DNA of 64,000 nucleotides from DB1 sp049323655 (GTDB taxonomy: Bacteria > Desulfobacterota > Desulfobulbia > Desulfobulbales > SURF-16): contig JBMONO010000013.1 in assembly GCA_049323655.1 (NCBI GenBank), forward strand, positions 43,429 to 107,428, given 5' to 3'. Below the pieces are notes generated by a model that saw only the letters and a list, made by a program, of their open reading frames with translations, searched no databases and was not told the DNA's origin. The position numbers were made by a program, and so were the translations under genes. The first letter of the stretch is position 1. Each line of letters begins with the position of its first letter. Positions 45,961 to 54,789 of this stretch are shown here, in pieces.

Positions 45961-48102
45961 CTATTTCTTCAGAACGGCTTCCGTTTCAGCCATGGATTTC
46001 ATAATGCTTTCCTGACGCAACCTCTGCTGCGCCATTTTTTTAACAAGATCGTCCGGTCCTTCCGCCGCCTTTTGAAACTGCTCACCCGCCTCCGTTTTTT
46101 TCCCCTGCCGAAACAACATGTCACCAAGACGGAGCCGGAGCAGCTGCGCCCCCTCGCCATCGAGAGGCATGCCGTCGGCCAGGGCGGCACCATAGGCCTC
46201 GGCGGCCCGCACCGGGTCATCAGCCGCACGGTAGCGATCGCCCAGTCGGCCGTACCACTGCTGAAGTTCCGCCGGCGGCAGCCACTTGCCTGCGACAAAG
46301 GTCTTCAGCACCCCGGCCCGGTCGAGAATTGCGTCCTGGTCAAAGAGCAGCCTGAGATAATCAGCGGCATACACAGCTTTTTTCCCGGCATAGGTGGGGC
46401 TTTCGACTGCGATTTTATAAAACTCCAACGCATCGGCCGGCCGTTGCTGCCGCTCCCGCAACTGACCACTCAGCCAGCAGATCTCGCCCAGGGCCGGACT
46501 GGAGGCGTAGACCTTGCGCAGGTACTTGAGCAGGCGCTGGGCCGATTTCAGATCATTGCCCGCCAGATAGGTCAAGGCGCGGTGGACATAGAGCTCAAGT
46601 AACTCCTCATCACTTGCCGCAAGGGCCATCGCCCGGTAGTAAAGAACGCTCGCCTGCCGGTAGACCGCCATTTCCTCCAGGGCACGCCCGACCAGATAAA
46701 GAAGTCTGGCCTTGCGATAGCTCGCAACAAGGTCTTGTTCGTCCTGGTAAAGCTGATAGATGGCGGCATATTGACTTTTCTCCAGCAGTCCTTCCATCCG
46801 GCGGACGAGAATATCCCCCATAAGCTGTTCGACCTCGGTCAGATTCGGTTTGGCGGCCTGATGGCGCAGGTAGGCCTTGCCCATGGCAAACGCCTGCTCC
46901 AGTTCACCCCGCTGCCAGTGCCGCCTGAGCATCTCAAGCCGCGCCTCCTGACTGAGCGGATCGGCGTACTGGGTGTCAAGCACCGCCTGTACCGGCTGAT
47001 CATCGGCAGGCGATCCGACGGCATCCTTTCCCTTGGTGTCGGCGGATTCCTCTGCCGGTTTTTTGCTGCCGGCCAGCCGAAACCGGCTCAAGACCACCTC
47101 GCGGTCCTCAGACTGACCTTCCGCTACGATCTGGCGGTAAAAAGTCGCGGCGGCATGGGCCTTGCCCTCGGCCAGATAACTTTCCGCCAGCTCAAAGAGC
47201 ACCTCGGGCCGACTCGGACCAAAGCCGGCAATGTTAAGATAGTGCAAGAGATCCCGCCGTCCACCCTGATGATCATCGACCCGCAGGGAGGCAATCCCTT
47301 TGTTACGCAGCAGATCGGGGTCATGAACATAAAAAGTGGGGTCCTTTTTGAGGATTTTCAGATAAGCCGCCAAGGCGTCATGATATTGTCCCCGGGCAAA
47401 GGCGATATGCGCCATGCCGGCCTCGGCCCGCAGCTGGGAAAGCGGTTTCATGCTCAGGCCGAGTTCCTCATAGACCGCCGCCGCCTCGTCAAGACGACCA
47501 AGGCGGAGAAGAATGCGGGCCCGCATGAAGCGCGCCTCGTCAACCAGAGGATCGGCGGGAAATTTCTTGACAAACAGTCCGTAGTAAGTCAAGGCCTCAC
47601 GCTGATACCCCATATTGACACAGGCGCCGGCGACATAAAAATAGGCTTCAGCCTGACGGGGAGAATCAGGGAACTCAAGGGTGTAGGAGCGATACAGATC
47701 CATCACCGTCTGCCAGTCGGGGTCAACGGCACCCAGGGCCAACTCTCGATGGAGCTGGGCCGTCTGCCACAGAGCATCCTCGGCCAACGGCGAAGGGGAA
47801 TAGTTCTGATAATAACGCAGAAAAAACTGTGCCGCCTCCTCATCTTTGCCCAAACGGAGTGCATCATTGGCATCCTGCCAGAGTTTTTCCTGACGCTGCC
47901 GCAGGACCTCCCGCAATTCATCCTCACTCGGCCCGGCGGCTCCGGCGGGCGACGGAGCCGCAGCAAAACCGAGAAGGCAAAGAAGCAAAACAACTCCAAA
48001 GAGAAGGCCGCGACCGCGGCGATCACGGGAGAGGTTATCCGTCAGGGCAGCACAACTCATCGGAAATCCGGGCCGCCCGCTACGGCGGTTGGCTGAGAAC
48101 AA
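45961..48102 (-). CDS. exported TPR-repeat protein within the flagellar regulator operon
   Basis: A 713-residue protein with a basic N-terminus and one hydrophobic segment (LLFGVVLLLCLLGFAAAPSPAGAA, about 34-57), followed by TPR-like helical repeats throughout (LYRSYTLEFPDSPRQAEAYFYVAG and ARFMRARILLRLGRLDEAAAVYEELG are examples). It is presumably periplasmic. The TTG start at 48102 has GGGGAG a few bases upstream; ATG 48060 is an alternative. It sits between two sigma-54 activators, where many flagellar loci carry a sensor kinase. Confidence 0.75.
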   Translation of the reverse strand: MFSANRRSGRPGFPMSCAALTDNLSRDRRGRGLLFGVVLLLCLLGFAAAPSPAGAAGPSEDELREVLRQRQEKLWQDANDALRLGKDEEAAQFFLRYYQNYSPSPLAEDALWQTAQLHRELALGAVDPDWQTVMDLYRSYTLEFPDSPRQAEAYFYVAGACVNMGYQREALTYYGLFVKKFPADPLVDEARFMRARILLRLGRLDEAAAVYEELGLSMKPLSQLRAEAGMAHIAFARGQYHDALAAYLKILKKDPTFYVHDPDLLRNKGIASLRVDDHQGGRRDLLHYLNIAGFGPSRPEVLFELAESYLAEGKAHAAATFYRQIVAEGQSEDREVVLSRFRLAGSKKPAEESADTKGKDAVGSPADDQPVQAVLDTQYADPLSQEARLEMLRRHWQRGELEQAFAMGKAYLRHQAAKPNLTEVEQLMGDILVRRMEGLLEKSQYAAIYQLYQDEQDLVASYRKARLLYLVGRALEEMAVYRQASVLYYRAMALAASDEELLELYVHRALTYLAGNDLKSAQRLLKYLRKVYASSPALGEICWLSGQLRERQQRPADALEFYKIAVESPTYAGKKAVYAADYLRLLFDQDAILDRAGVLKTFVAGKWLPPAELQQWYGRLGDRYRAADDPVRAAEAYGAALADGMPLDGEGAQLLRLRLGDMLFRQGKKTEAGEQFQKAAEGPDDLVKKMAQQRLRQESIMKSMAETEAVLKK

Positions 48103-48106
48103 ACAA

Positions 48107-49123
48107 TCATTCTCCCCTGCCTATCCCGTAACGCTTCATCTTTTCCAGCAGGGTGGTACGGTTGACATGCAGCAGCTTCGCCGCCCGGTTCTTGACCCAG
48201 TTCGACTTCTCCAGGGCCTGCAGGATCAAACGTTTTTCGAATGCAGCCACCTCCTCGTTGAGATTAAGCCCCTGGGCGGGAATGTCATCACCCGGTTCCT
48301 CTTTCGGTTCAGCGGCGCGGATCCTCTCCGGCAAATCATCGCGGGTGATGGTGTCACCCTGGCAGAGAATAACCATTCTTTCAACGACATTCTCAAGCTC
48401 GCGGACATTGCCGGGCCAGGGATAGCGCAACAGAAAGGCCATAACCTCGTCGCTGACCCGGGCGATCGTCCGCTTTTTTGCCCGGTTGAACCGTTCGACA
48501 AAGTACTCGACCAGCAACGGAATGTCGGAAGCTCGACTGCGTAGGGACGGAGCCCTGATGGGGATAACGGTGAGTCGGTAATAGAGATCCTCGCGGAAAC
48601 GGCCCTCAGCCACCTCCTGCTCCAGATCGCGGTTGGTGGCGGCAATCACCCGGAAATCGGAGACGATCGTCTTGGTACCGCCAATACGCTCGAACTGTTT
48701 TTCCTGGAGGACGCGGAGCAGTTTCACCTGCAGCATCGGACTCATCTCCCCCACCTCGTCGAGGAAAACCGTGCCGCCGTCCGCCAGTTCAAAACGGCCG
48801 ATTCGGGTGCGGATGGCATGGGTGAACGCCCCCTTTTCATGACCGAAGAGCTCGCTTTCCAGCAGTTCAGTCGGGATGGCCCCACAATTAACCGGGACAA
48901 AGGGACTATGACGCCGCTCACTGCCGTAGTGCAGGGCCTGGGCAATCAGTTCCTTGCCGGTGCCGGACTCCCCCTGAATGAGCACCGTGGCGTTGGTGTC
49001 GCACACCTTCTCGATAATATCGAAGAGCTCCAGCAACGGCTTGCTCTGTCCAACGATATGGGGATAAGGGCTGACCAGCGATGTTTGCGTGGAATCACTT
49101 TCTGCGGGAAGCAAAGCTGCCAA
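48107..49123 (-). CDS. sigma-54-dependent activator without receiver domain (FlrA/FleQ-like)
   Basis: A 338-residue AAA+ activator with only a 20-residue N-terminal tail before VGQSKPLLELFDII. It shows GESGTGKELIAQAL, DEVGEMSPMLQVKLLR, the arginine-finger region FREDLYYRLTVIPIR and a Fis-type end (NWVKNRAAKLLHVNRTTLLEKMKRYGI). The sigma-54 contact loop reads GAFTHA instead of GAFTGA. With no receiver it should be controlled by its level or by a partner. It is first in the three-gene regulator operon. Confidence 0.9.
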   Translation of the reverse strand: MAALLPAESDSTQTSLVSPYPHIVGQSKPLLELFDIIEKVCDTNATVLIQGESGTGKELIAQALHYGSERRHSPFVPVNCGAIPTELLESELFGHEKGAFTHAIRTRIGRFELADGGTVFLDEVGEMSPMLQVKLLRVLQEKQFERIGGTKTIVSDFRVIAATNRDLEQEVAEGRFREDLYYRLTVIPIRAPSLRSRASDIPLLVEYFVERFNRAKKRTIARVSDEVMAFLLRYPWPGNVRELENVVERMVILCQGDTITRDDLPERIRAAEPKEEPGDDIPAQGLNLNEEVAAFEKRLILQALEKSNWVKNRAAKLLHVNRTTLLEKMKRYGIGRGE

Positions 49124-49183
49124 TGGGGGGCCACCTGGTGCGGTTGAGTTATTTATGAAATAAATTTCAATTATTCCATAGTT

Positions 49184-49210
49184 TTGGTATACAATTGGTA
49201 TACAATATAC
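49184..49210. promoter_or_regulatory. tandem 11-bp operator-like repeat
   Basis: TTGGTATACAA occurs twice head-to-tail (49184-49194 and 49195-49205) and is followed by TATAC. The near-palindromic units are spaced by one helical turn in the AT-rich gap between the divergent sigma-54 activator and ftsE, so a repressor or activator site for one or both is plausible. Confidence 0.5.
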
Positions 49211-49303
49211 CGGAAAAAAGTGTCAATTTTTTTTAAAAACAGTTTAAAGTTATCCGGACATTGCCCCTCTTGCATCAGATTTGCGTCCCTTCAACCCGGC
49301 TGG

Positions 49304-50095
49304 ATGAACACCACACGAAACATGGATACACAAACTTCTGCTCCCGGCGTCCTGGTGGAAATTGTCAAGGTGACAAAGATCTACCCCCCGGATGTGGTTG
49401 CTCTGCGCAATGTTTCCCTTTCCGCGCATCGGGGGGAACTGCTTTTTCTCACCGGCCCGAGCGGCTCCGGCAAAACGACGCTGCTGAAGCTGCTGTGCCG
49501 CATCGAAATCCCCACCCGCGGACTGATTGATATCGGCGGCAATGACCTGAGCAAATTAAAACATACCGACATCCAGCTGTTGCGACAACGTATCGGTGTC
49601 GCCTATCAGGATTTTCGCCTCCTGCCGCGACTCTCCGTTTTCGACAACATCGCCATGCCCATGGAAGTGTCCGGCAAATCACCGAAGGAAATCAGGGAGC
49701 GGGTGCTGGACCTGCTTGACAAACTGGCGCTCACCGAAAAACGCACCAAGCCCGCCGGCAAACTCTCCAGGGGAGAACAGCAGCGGGTGGCCATTGCCCG
49801 TGCCGCCGCCAACGCGCCTCCCCTCATTCTGGCGGACGAACCGACCGGCAATCTCGACGCCGCCACCACCGCGCTGGTCATGAATCTTTTTTATGAACTC
49901 AACCGTTCCGGCTCTACGATCATCATCGCCACCCACGACCAATCCATTTACCAGGGAACGGGCCACCGGATTTTCGAACTGCGGCAGGGCGAACTACAGG
50001 TATTACCAGCGGCAGAGCCGGGCGGCCACGGTTCGGCCCCCCCCGCCACGGCCAATGAACCGATCGCCCCGCTGTTGACGGGAGACATTGCATGA
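49304..50095 (+). CDS. ftsE: cell-division ABC transporter ATP-binding protein FtsE
   Basis: ATPase partner of FtsX at the division ring. Motifs: Walker A LTGPSGSGKTTLLKLL, Q-loop VAYQDFRLLP, signature LSRGEQQR (the usual LSGGE with Gly to Arg), Walker B LILADEPTGNLD, and THDQS. Start is uncertain (ATG 49304 or 49322); earlier codons lie in the AT-rich promoter gap. A 35-residue C-terminal extension beyond the ABC domain is unusual. It overlaps ftsX by four bases. Confidence 0.92.
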   Translation: MNTTRNMDTQTSAPGVLVEIVKVTKIYPPDVVALRNVSLSAHRGELLFLTGPSGSGKTTLLKLLCRIEIPTRGLIDIGGNDLSKLKHTDIQLLRQRIGVAYQDFRLLPRLSVFDNIAMPMEVSGKSPKEIRERVLDLLDKLALTEKRTKPAGKLSRGEQQRVAIARAAANAPPLILADEPTGNLDAATTALVMNLFYELNRSGSTIIIATHDQSIYQGTGHRIFELRQGELQVLPAAEPGGHGSAPPATANEPIAPLLTGDIA

Positions 50096-50979
50096 AATAT
50101 CCGGCATTCATCCTCACCCAGGCGAAACGAAACTTCGGCCAGTCATGGGGAATTCAATCCATGACCCTGCTCACCGTCACCCTGTCCGTGCTGATTTTTT
50201 CCTTCTTTTACCTTGTCTACGCCAACATGCTTCAGGCCGGGGCCCGACTCGGCGGTGAACTGCGCCTCATTGTCTATCTGGATGAGGAACTCAACTCGGA
50301 GCAGCAGGAGCTTTTTCGCCAAAAGGTCACCGCCTTCGCCGGCGCGGAAAAGATCGACTTTATCGCTCCGGCCCGGGCTTTCGAGCGCCTCACCAGGCAA
50401 CTGGGTGAGGATCGTGACATTCTGACCGATCTCACCCCGGCTTTCCTGCCCTTTTCCGTGGAAATCCATCCCGACAAAAAGCTGAAAACATTAGCGGAAA
50501 TCAAGCAGCTCGCCGACTATCTGAAGAATCTGCCCGGTGTCACCAAGGTCCAATACGGACACGGCTGGGTGGAACGGTTCGGCTACTTTGTCACCCTCCT
50601 GCGTTTTGTCGTCATCAGCAGCGGCACCCTGCTCATTCTCACCACCGTTTTTATGGTTTCCTACACCCTGCGCCTTACCCTGCACGCCCGGCAGCAGGAA
50701 CTGAAGGTACTGCGCTATCTGGGGGCAACCAACTGGTACATCCAGGGGCCCGTTATGCTGGAAGGTTTTCTTCTCGGCATCCTCGGCGCCGGACTCGGTC
50801 TCGGCGCCCTGCATCTGCTTTTCCAGTGGTTTAAAAATCATTTCAGTGGACCGGGCTTCATAAACGTCTTTCAGTTCACCTTTTTCTCAGCCGGCCAGAC
50901 CGCCGCGATTTTTCTGGTCAGCATCCTGCTTTGCACGCTGGGCAGCATCATGTCCATTCGGAAACTGCTCAAAATATGA
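50092..50979 (+). CDS. ftsX: cell-division protein FtsX
   Basis: Membrane subunit that transmits FtsE ATP hydrolysis to the periplasmic EnvC hydrolase activator. The 295 residues have a first membrane helix (SMTLLTVTLSVLIFSFFYLVY), a periplasmic domain (about 45-165) and three more helices, including LRFVVISSGTLLILTTVFMV, in the FtsX family pattern. Its TGA stop coincides with the terminus (TGATGG) of a family 3 repeat. Confidence 0.94.
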   Translation: MKYPAFILTQAKRNFGQSWGIQSMTLLTVTLSVLIFSFFYLVYANMLQAGARLGGELRLIVYLDEELNSEQQELFRQKVTAFAGAEKIDFIAPARAFERLTRQLGEDRDILTDLTPAFLPFSVEIHPDKKLKTLAEIKQLADYLKNLPGVTKVQYGHGWVERFGYFVTLLRFVVISSGTLLILTTVFMVSYTLRLTLHARQQELKVLRYLGATNWYIQGPVMLEGFLLGILGAGLGLGALHLLFQWFKNHFSGPGFINVFQFTFFSAGQTAAIFLVSILLCTLGSIMSIRKLLKI

Positions 50980-51075
50980 TGGTCTCGCAGAAAACCGCAC
51001 ACCATGGCAGGCGGGAAAGTGAAAACAACGGGCTCCAAAACATGAAACCCGGCTGCCGCCAGAGATACCCCGACA
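50977..51075 (+). repeat. family 3 intergenic element (element F)
   Basis: A roughly 99-bp element beginning TGATGGTCTCGCAGAAAACC at the ftsX stop. Over its first 57 bases it matches about 48 bases of the element at 58747-58849 read on the minus strand, including ACCATGGCAGG and GGAAAGTGAAAACAA. The far end is taken at CGACA 51075 by comparison and is less certain. No clear target duplication. Confidence 0.6.
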
Positions 51076-52490
51076 TGGATTCCGGCAATAACAGCTGCCG
51101 GCATGCGGGCGAACCCATTTCTCGACGTGCTGTCATCAACCGGGGTCGCGCCTTTGCTGGCATCATGTTTCTCGCTGTCCTGTTCGCAGCTCTGCCGGCC
51201 GGCCGTGCCACGGATCTTGAAGAGATCAAACGCCTGGATGAACAGGTAGCCCGCCAGCAAAAACATATTGAAACCGTCCAATCCGGCATTGCCGCCCAAC
51301 AGAGCAGAGTGGAGGATTCCCGCCAAAGAGAGATGGCTCTGCTGGCGGAACTTGCCCGCATCGATGCCGAGCTCACCGCTGAACAGGAAAAACTGCAGCA
51401 ACTCGAAGCGGACATGGCCAGGCAGGATGAACTGACCCGCGACAAAAAACGCCAAACGGAAACGCTGTTGCGCGAGAAAGAGATCCTGCGCCGGCATATG
51501 GAAAAACGACTGGCTGCCTATTATCGGACAGGAGAGATTGGTCTGATGAACGCCGTCTTCGCCGCCGAGGGACTCTCCGATCTGCTGCTTATTGAGGACG
51601 GCTTCCGCTTCATGCTGCACCATGACCGTAAGGTCGTAAACGATTACCAGCTAGCCCTGACCGCCCTGGAAGAGGCCCGTGAGAGCCATGAGGCGGAAAA
51701 AAAACGGCTCGGCGCCCTGGCGGAGCAGGTCCGCCTCCAGCAGCAGAAACTAACGGGAAAACAGCAGGAACGCCAGCAGATACTGGTCCGGGTTCAGACG
51801 GAAAAGGCGCTCTACCAACAGGCAATCACCGAACTGGAACAGGCGGAGCAGGAACTGACCGGCACTTTGACGGCATTGCAAACCCAGTCACAAAAGGCCA
51901 GATCGGAGCATGAGCTGCAGCTTCTCCGCGATTATCCGCTCAAGGCCTTCAAGAAACGCAAACCCGCAGCAGCCCAAGGGTTTGCCGCGGAAAAAGGCAA
52001 GCTTCCTCCACCGGTACAGGGGACGGTTGTCCGTCTGTTCGCCCAGGCGACCGATGCACCCCGCCAACCAGCGACCGACAGCAACGGCATCGACATCGAC
52101 TGCCCACCCGGTACGGACATCCATGCCATCTATCATGGAAAAATCGTTTATGCCGGCGCCATGCGCGGCTATGGCAACCTGATCATCATCGACCACGGCA
52201 ACAGATACTATTCACTGGTCAGCGGCATCGGCGACATCCTGGTCAGAGTCAACGATACCGTTGAGCAGCGGGACACGATAGGGAAAAGCAGTCTGCACAC
52301 CGGCGAGCTGCGGGAAAGTCTGCATCTCGAAATTCGCCATAACGCCCGGCCTGAGGATCCGCTCTCCTGGCTCGACCCGGCAGGCGTGATCATCAGTGAC
52401 GCCTTAGTTCCTGACAGCGAAAGCCGTCTTCGCGTCCCATTGTCCGGAACCGCTCACCCTATTGCCACTGCACCGCCTGTCGCAAAATAA
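51075..52490 (+). CDS. envC: EnvC-like murein hydrolase activator (LytM/M23 domain)
   Basis: Periplasmic activator of cell-separation amidases, controlled by FtsEX. A hydrophobic export segment (FAGIMFLAVLFAALPAGRA) is followed by long coiled coils (about 50-280) and a C-terminal LytM domain. In that domain GIDIDCPPGTDIHAIYHGKIVYAG and LIIIDHGNRYYSLVSGIG lack most zinc ligands, as expected of a non-catalytic EnvC. ATG 51075 is chosen because it begins where the family 3 element seems to end; ATG 51042 and earlier in-frame codons are possible. Confidence 0.88.
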   Translation: MDSGNNSCRHAGEPISRRAVINRGRAFAGIMFLAVLFAALPAGRATDLEEIKRLDEQVARQQKHIETVQSGIAAQQSRVEDSRQREMALLAELARIDAELTAEQEKLQQLEADMARQDELTRDKKRQTETLLREKEILRRHMEKRLAAYYRTGEIGLMNAVFAAEGLSDLLLIEDGFRFMLHHDRKVVNDYQLALTALEEARESHEAEKKRLGALAEQVRLQQQKLTGKQQERQQILVRVQTEKALYQQAITELEQAEQELTGTLTALQTQSQKARSEHELQLLRDYPLKAFKKRKPAAAQGFAAEKGKLPPPVQGTVVRLFAQATDAPRQPATDSNGIDIDCPPGTDIHAIYHGKIVYAGAMRGYGNLIIIDHGNRYYSLVSGIGDILVRVNDTVEQRDTIGKSSLHTGELRESLHLEIRHNARPEDPLSWLDPAGVIISDALVPDSESRLRVPLSGTAHPIATAPPVAK

Positions 52491-52509
52491 AGAAAAATTT
52501 GCTATCCGG

Positions 52510-52537
52510 TTGAAAAAAATAAAATTATTGTTACAGT
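52510..52537 (+). promoter_or_regulatory. possible sigma-70 promoter of ctpA
   Basis: TTGAAA (52510-52515) and TACAGT (52532-52537) are spaced 16 bases apart in the AT-rich part of the 173-base envC-ctpA gap. The match is moderate. Confidence 0.35.
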
Positions 52538-52663
52538 AAAATTCTATCCTGCGATGGAGCAGGCCTTCGGCGCACGACACGCCCTGAAGACTGGTAAAAG
52601 TGCCGATCAGCACCGTTGCCACCACGTTATTGTCGTTCACCCATGTCACCAATGGTATTTTTT

Positions 52664-54049
52664 ATGAGAACACAGACCTCATTGTCCCGGAAAATTCTTT
52701 TTGTCGCCCTTGTTGCCCTGCCCTGCCTCGGCATCATCTTCTGGGAATACGACACCAAGGTGCAGGCCAAAACCCAGGACGTTTACAAAAATCTGGAAAT
52801 CTTTTCCAATGTCCTCAATCTGCTCGATAAAAATTACGTCGAGGAGATCAACACCGAACAGGTCATCGAGGGGGCGATCAAGGGCATGCTGGCAACCCTG
52901 GACCCGCACTCATCCTACATGAAGCCCGATGATTTCCAGGAACTGAAAATCGAAACCAAAGGCAGCTTTTCCGGCATTGGCATCGAAATTTCAATGAAAG
53001 ACGGCATCCTCACCGTGGTCTCGCCGATCGAGGGGACACCAGCATATGAAAAGGGACTGAAATCAGGCGATAAAATCCTCAAGATCAACGGTGAATCCAC
53101 CAAGGACCTGACTCTGATGGAGGCGGTGAAAAAACTGCGCGGCCCGCAGGGCACCGAGGTCACCGTTTCCATTCACCGGGAAGGCATGACCGAGCTTAAA
53201 GACATTACCATTGTCCGCGACGTCATTCCGCTGATCAGCGTCACTGCCAAAATGCTCGAACCGGGCTACGGCTATATCCGGATTCGCAACTTCCAGTCAA
53301 AAACAACCAAGGAGTTCAAGGAACATCTTGACAAGCTCGGCAAGGAGGCCACCCTGCACGGTCTGATCATTGACCTGCGCAATAATCCGGGCGGACTGCT
53401 CGATCAGGCGGTGAAAATATCCGACATCTTTCTCGACGAGGGGATGATTGTCTACACCAAAGGCCGGATCAAGGATCAGAACATGGAGTTCAAGGCCCAC
53501 GCCGACGGGGAGAAGTATACCTTTCCCATCATTGTTCTGGTCAACGAAGGCAGCGCCAGCGCCTCGGAAATCGTTGCCGGTGCCCTGCAGGATCACAAGC
53601 GGGCGCTCATTCTCGGCGCCCAGACATTCGGGAAGGGATCGGTGCAGACCATCATCCCCATGGATGACGGCGCCGGCTTGCGGCTGACCACGGCCCGTTA
53701 TTACACCCCCAACGACCGATCGATCCAGGCCACCGGCATCACGCCGGATATCATCGTGCCCACCGAAATAACGGAGCCCGGCCAGCCGGAGCAGACAGAC
53801 AAAAAACCGATCCAGTTCCTGCGGGAAAAGGATCTCAAACACCACATCCGGAACGGGACGATCGAGGAAAAAGAAGAAAAGCAGGAAAAAAATGACGAGC
53901 AGCCGACGGACGAGCCTGCCGACCAGTCTTCTGACACTGAACCGGCCGTTCAGGATAATACCAGCCGAGACAACCAGCTCAATCAGGCCTTGATGCTGCT
54001 GAAAGGGCTGACGGTGTTCAGCAGGATGGCAACCACCACGGCCCCGTGA
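52664..54049 (+). CDS. ctpA: carboxy-terminal processing protease (S41)
   Basis: A 461-residue periplasmic tail-specific protease. Membrane anchor (ILFVALVALPCLGIIFW), PDZ domain (about 85-165, SGIGIEISMKDGILTVVSPIEGTPA) and S41 catalytic core with the nucleophile in NEGSASASEIVAGA and the general-base Lys in QTFGKGSVQT. The C-terminal 70 residues are Glu/Lys/Asp-rich and low in complexity. ATG 52664 places the anchor at the N-terminus. ftsE-ftsX-envC-ctpA is a common gene order. Confidence 0.95.
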   Translation: MRTQTSLSRKILFVALVALPCLGIIFWEYDTKVQAKTQDVYKNLEIFSNVLNLLDKNYVEEINTEQVIEGAIKGMLATLDPHSSYMKPDDFQELKIETKGSFSGIGIEISMKDGILTVVSPIEGTPAYEKGLKSGDKILKINGESTKDLTLMEAVKKLRGPQGTEVTVSIHREGMTELKDITIVRDVIPLISVTAKMLEPGYGYIRIRNFQSKTTKEFKEHLDKLGKEATLHGLIIDLRNNPGGLLDQAVKISDIFLDEGMIVYTKGRIKDQNMEFKAHADGEKYTFPIIVLVNEGSASASEIVAGALQDHKRALILGAQTFGKGSVQTIIPMDDGAGLRLTTARYYTPNDRSIQATGITPDIIVPTEITEPGQPEQTDKKPIQFLREKDLKHHIRNGTIEEKEEKQEKNDEQPTDEPADQSSDTEPAVQDNTSRDNQLNQALMLLKGLTVFSRMATTTAP

Positions 54050-54085
54050 CGGGTTAAGCGGTCGTTTTTACCCGACCATCATTTT

Positions 54086-54219
54086 CAACAAACTCGTAAA
54101 AAATCTTTTTCCACCACAGAGCGCACTGAGGACGCAGAGAAAAAATCTTTAATTACAATTAGTTGCCTCTGTGCGCTCTGCGGTCTCTGTGGTTAATTTT
54201 CAGTTTTACGAAACCATCA
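54086..54219 (+). repeat. MITE-like element, family 1, copy C
   Basis: A 134-bp copy between the convergent ctpA and fumarase genes. TTTT flanks both ends (54082-54085 and 54220-54223), consistent with a 4-base target duplication though low in complexity. Its right end, read on the minus strand, starts TGATGG and supplies the TGA stop codon of the fumarase beta subunit. Confidence 0.85.
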
Positions 54220-54789
54220 TTTTTTGACCATCGCATAAAAATCCCGGCCAAGAAGGTCATTTATCACCACGGCCGGGAAATCCCGCACCGTCAATCGATA
54301 AAGGGCCTCCGGACCAGCATCGGCAAAGGCGACCACCTCCGCCGCTGTAATACATTTCGACAGATAGGCGCCGGCGCCGCCAAAGGCGGCCAGGTAGATT
54401 GCGCCGGCGGCCACCATCGCCTCACGCACCGCTGGGGAACGACCTCCCTTGCCCATGGTGGCCTTCAGCCCCAGGGCGAGCAGTCGTGGAGTATAGCTGT
54501 CCATCCGGTAACTGGTGGTCGGGCCGGCGGCGCCGATAATCTGACCGGGCCGGGCCGGGCTTGGTCCGACATAATAGAGAAGCTGACCGGTCAGATCGAC
54601 CGGCAGCGATTCGTTCCGGTCAAGCAGCTCGATCATCCGCTTATGGGTCTGATCGCGCCCGGTGAACAGCGTGCCGGAAAGCGAAACGAGGTCACCGGCC
54701 TGGAGGCCGGCAAGGGCATCGGCACCAAAGGGAATTTCCACCTCGATCAGCTCGTCGAGGAAATCCGGTCTACTACGCAGAAGAGACAT
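54217..54789 (-). CDS. class I fumarate hydratase, beta (C-terminal) subunit
   Basis: Second half of a two-subunit, iron-sulfur-dependent fumarase (fumarate to malate), equivalent to the C-terminal domain of class I enzymes and the TtdB type. The 190 residues include GDLVSLSGTLFTGRDQTHKR, GQLLYYVGPSPARPGQIIGAAGPTTSYRMD and MGKGG. ATG 54789 overlaps the alpha stop by one base (TGATG). The stop codon lies in repeat copy C, so the natural C-terminus may have been slightly changed. Confidence 0.9.
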   Translation of the reverse strand: MSLLRSRPDFLDELIEVEIPFGADALAGLQAGDLVSLSGTLFTGRDQTHKRMIELLDRNESLPVDLTGQLLYYVGPSPARPGQIIGAAGPTTSYRMDSYTPRLLALGLKATMGKGGRSPAVREAMVAAGAIYLAAFGGAGAYLSKCITAAEVVAFADAGPEALYRLTVRDFPAVVINDLLGRDFYAMVKK

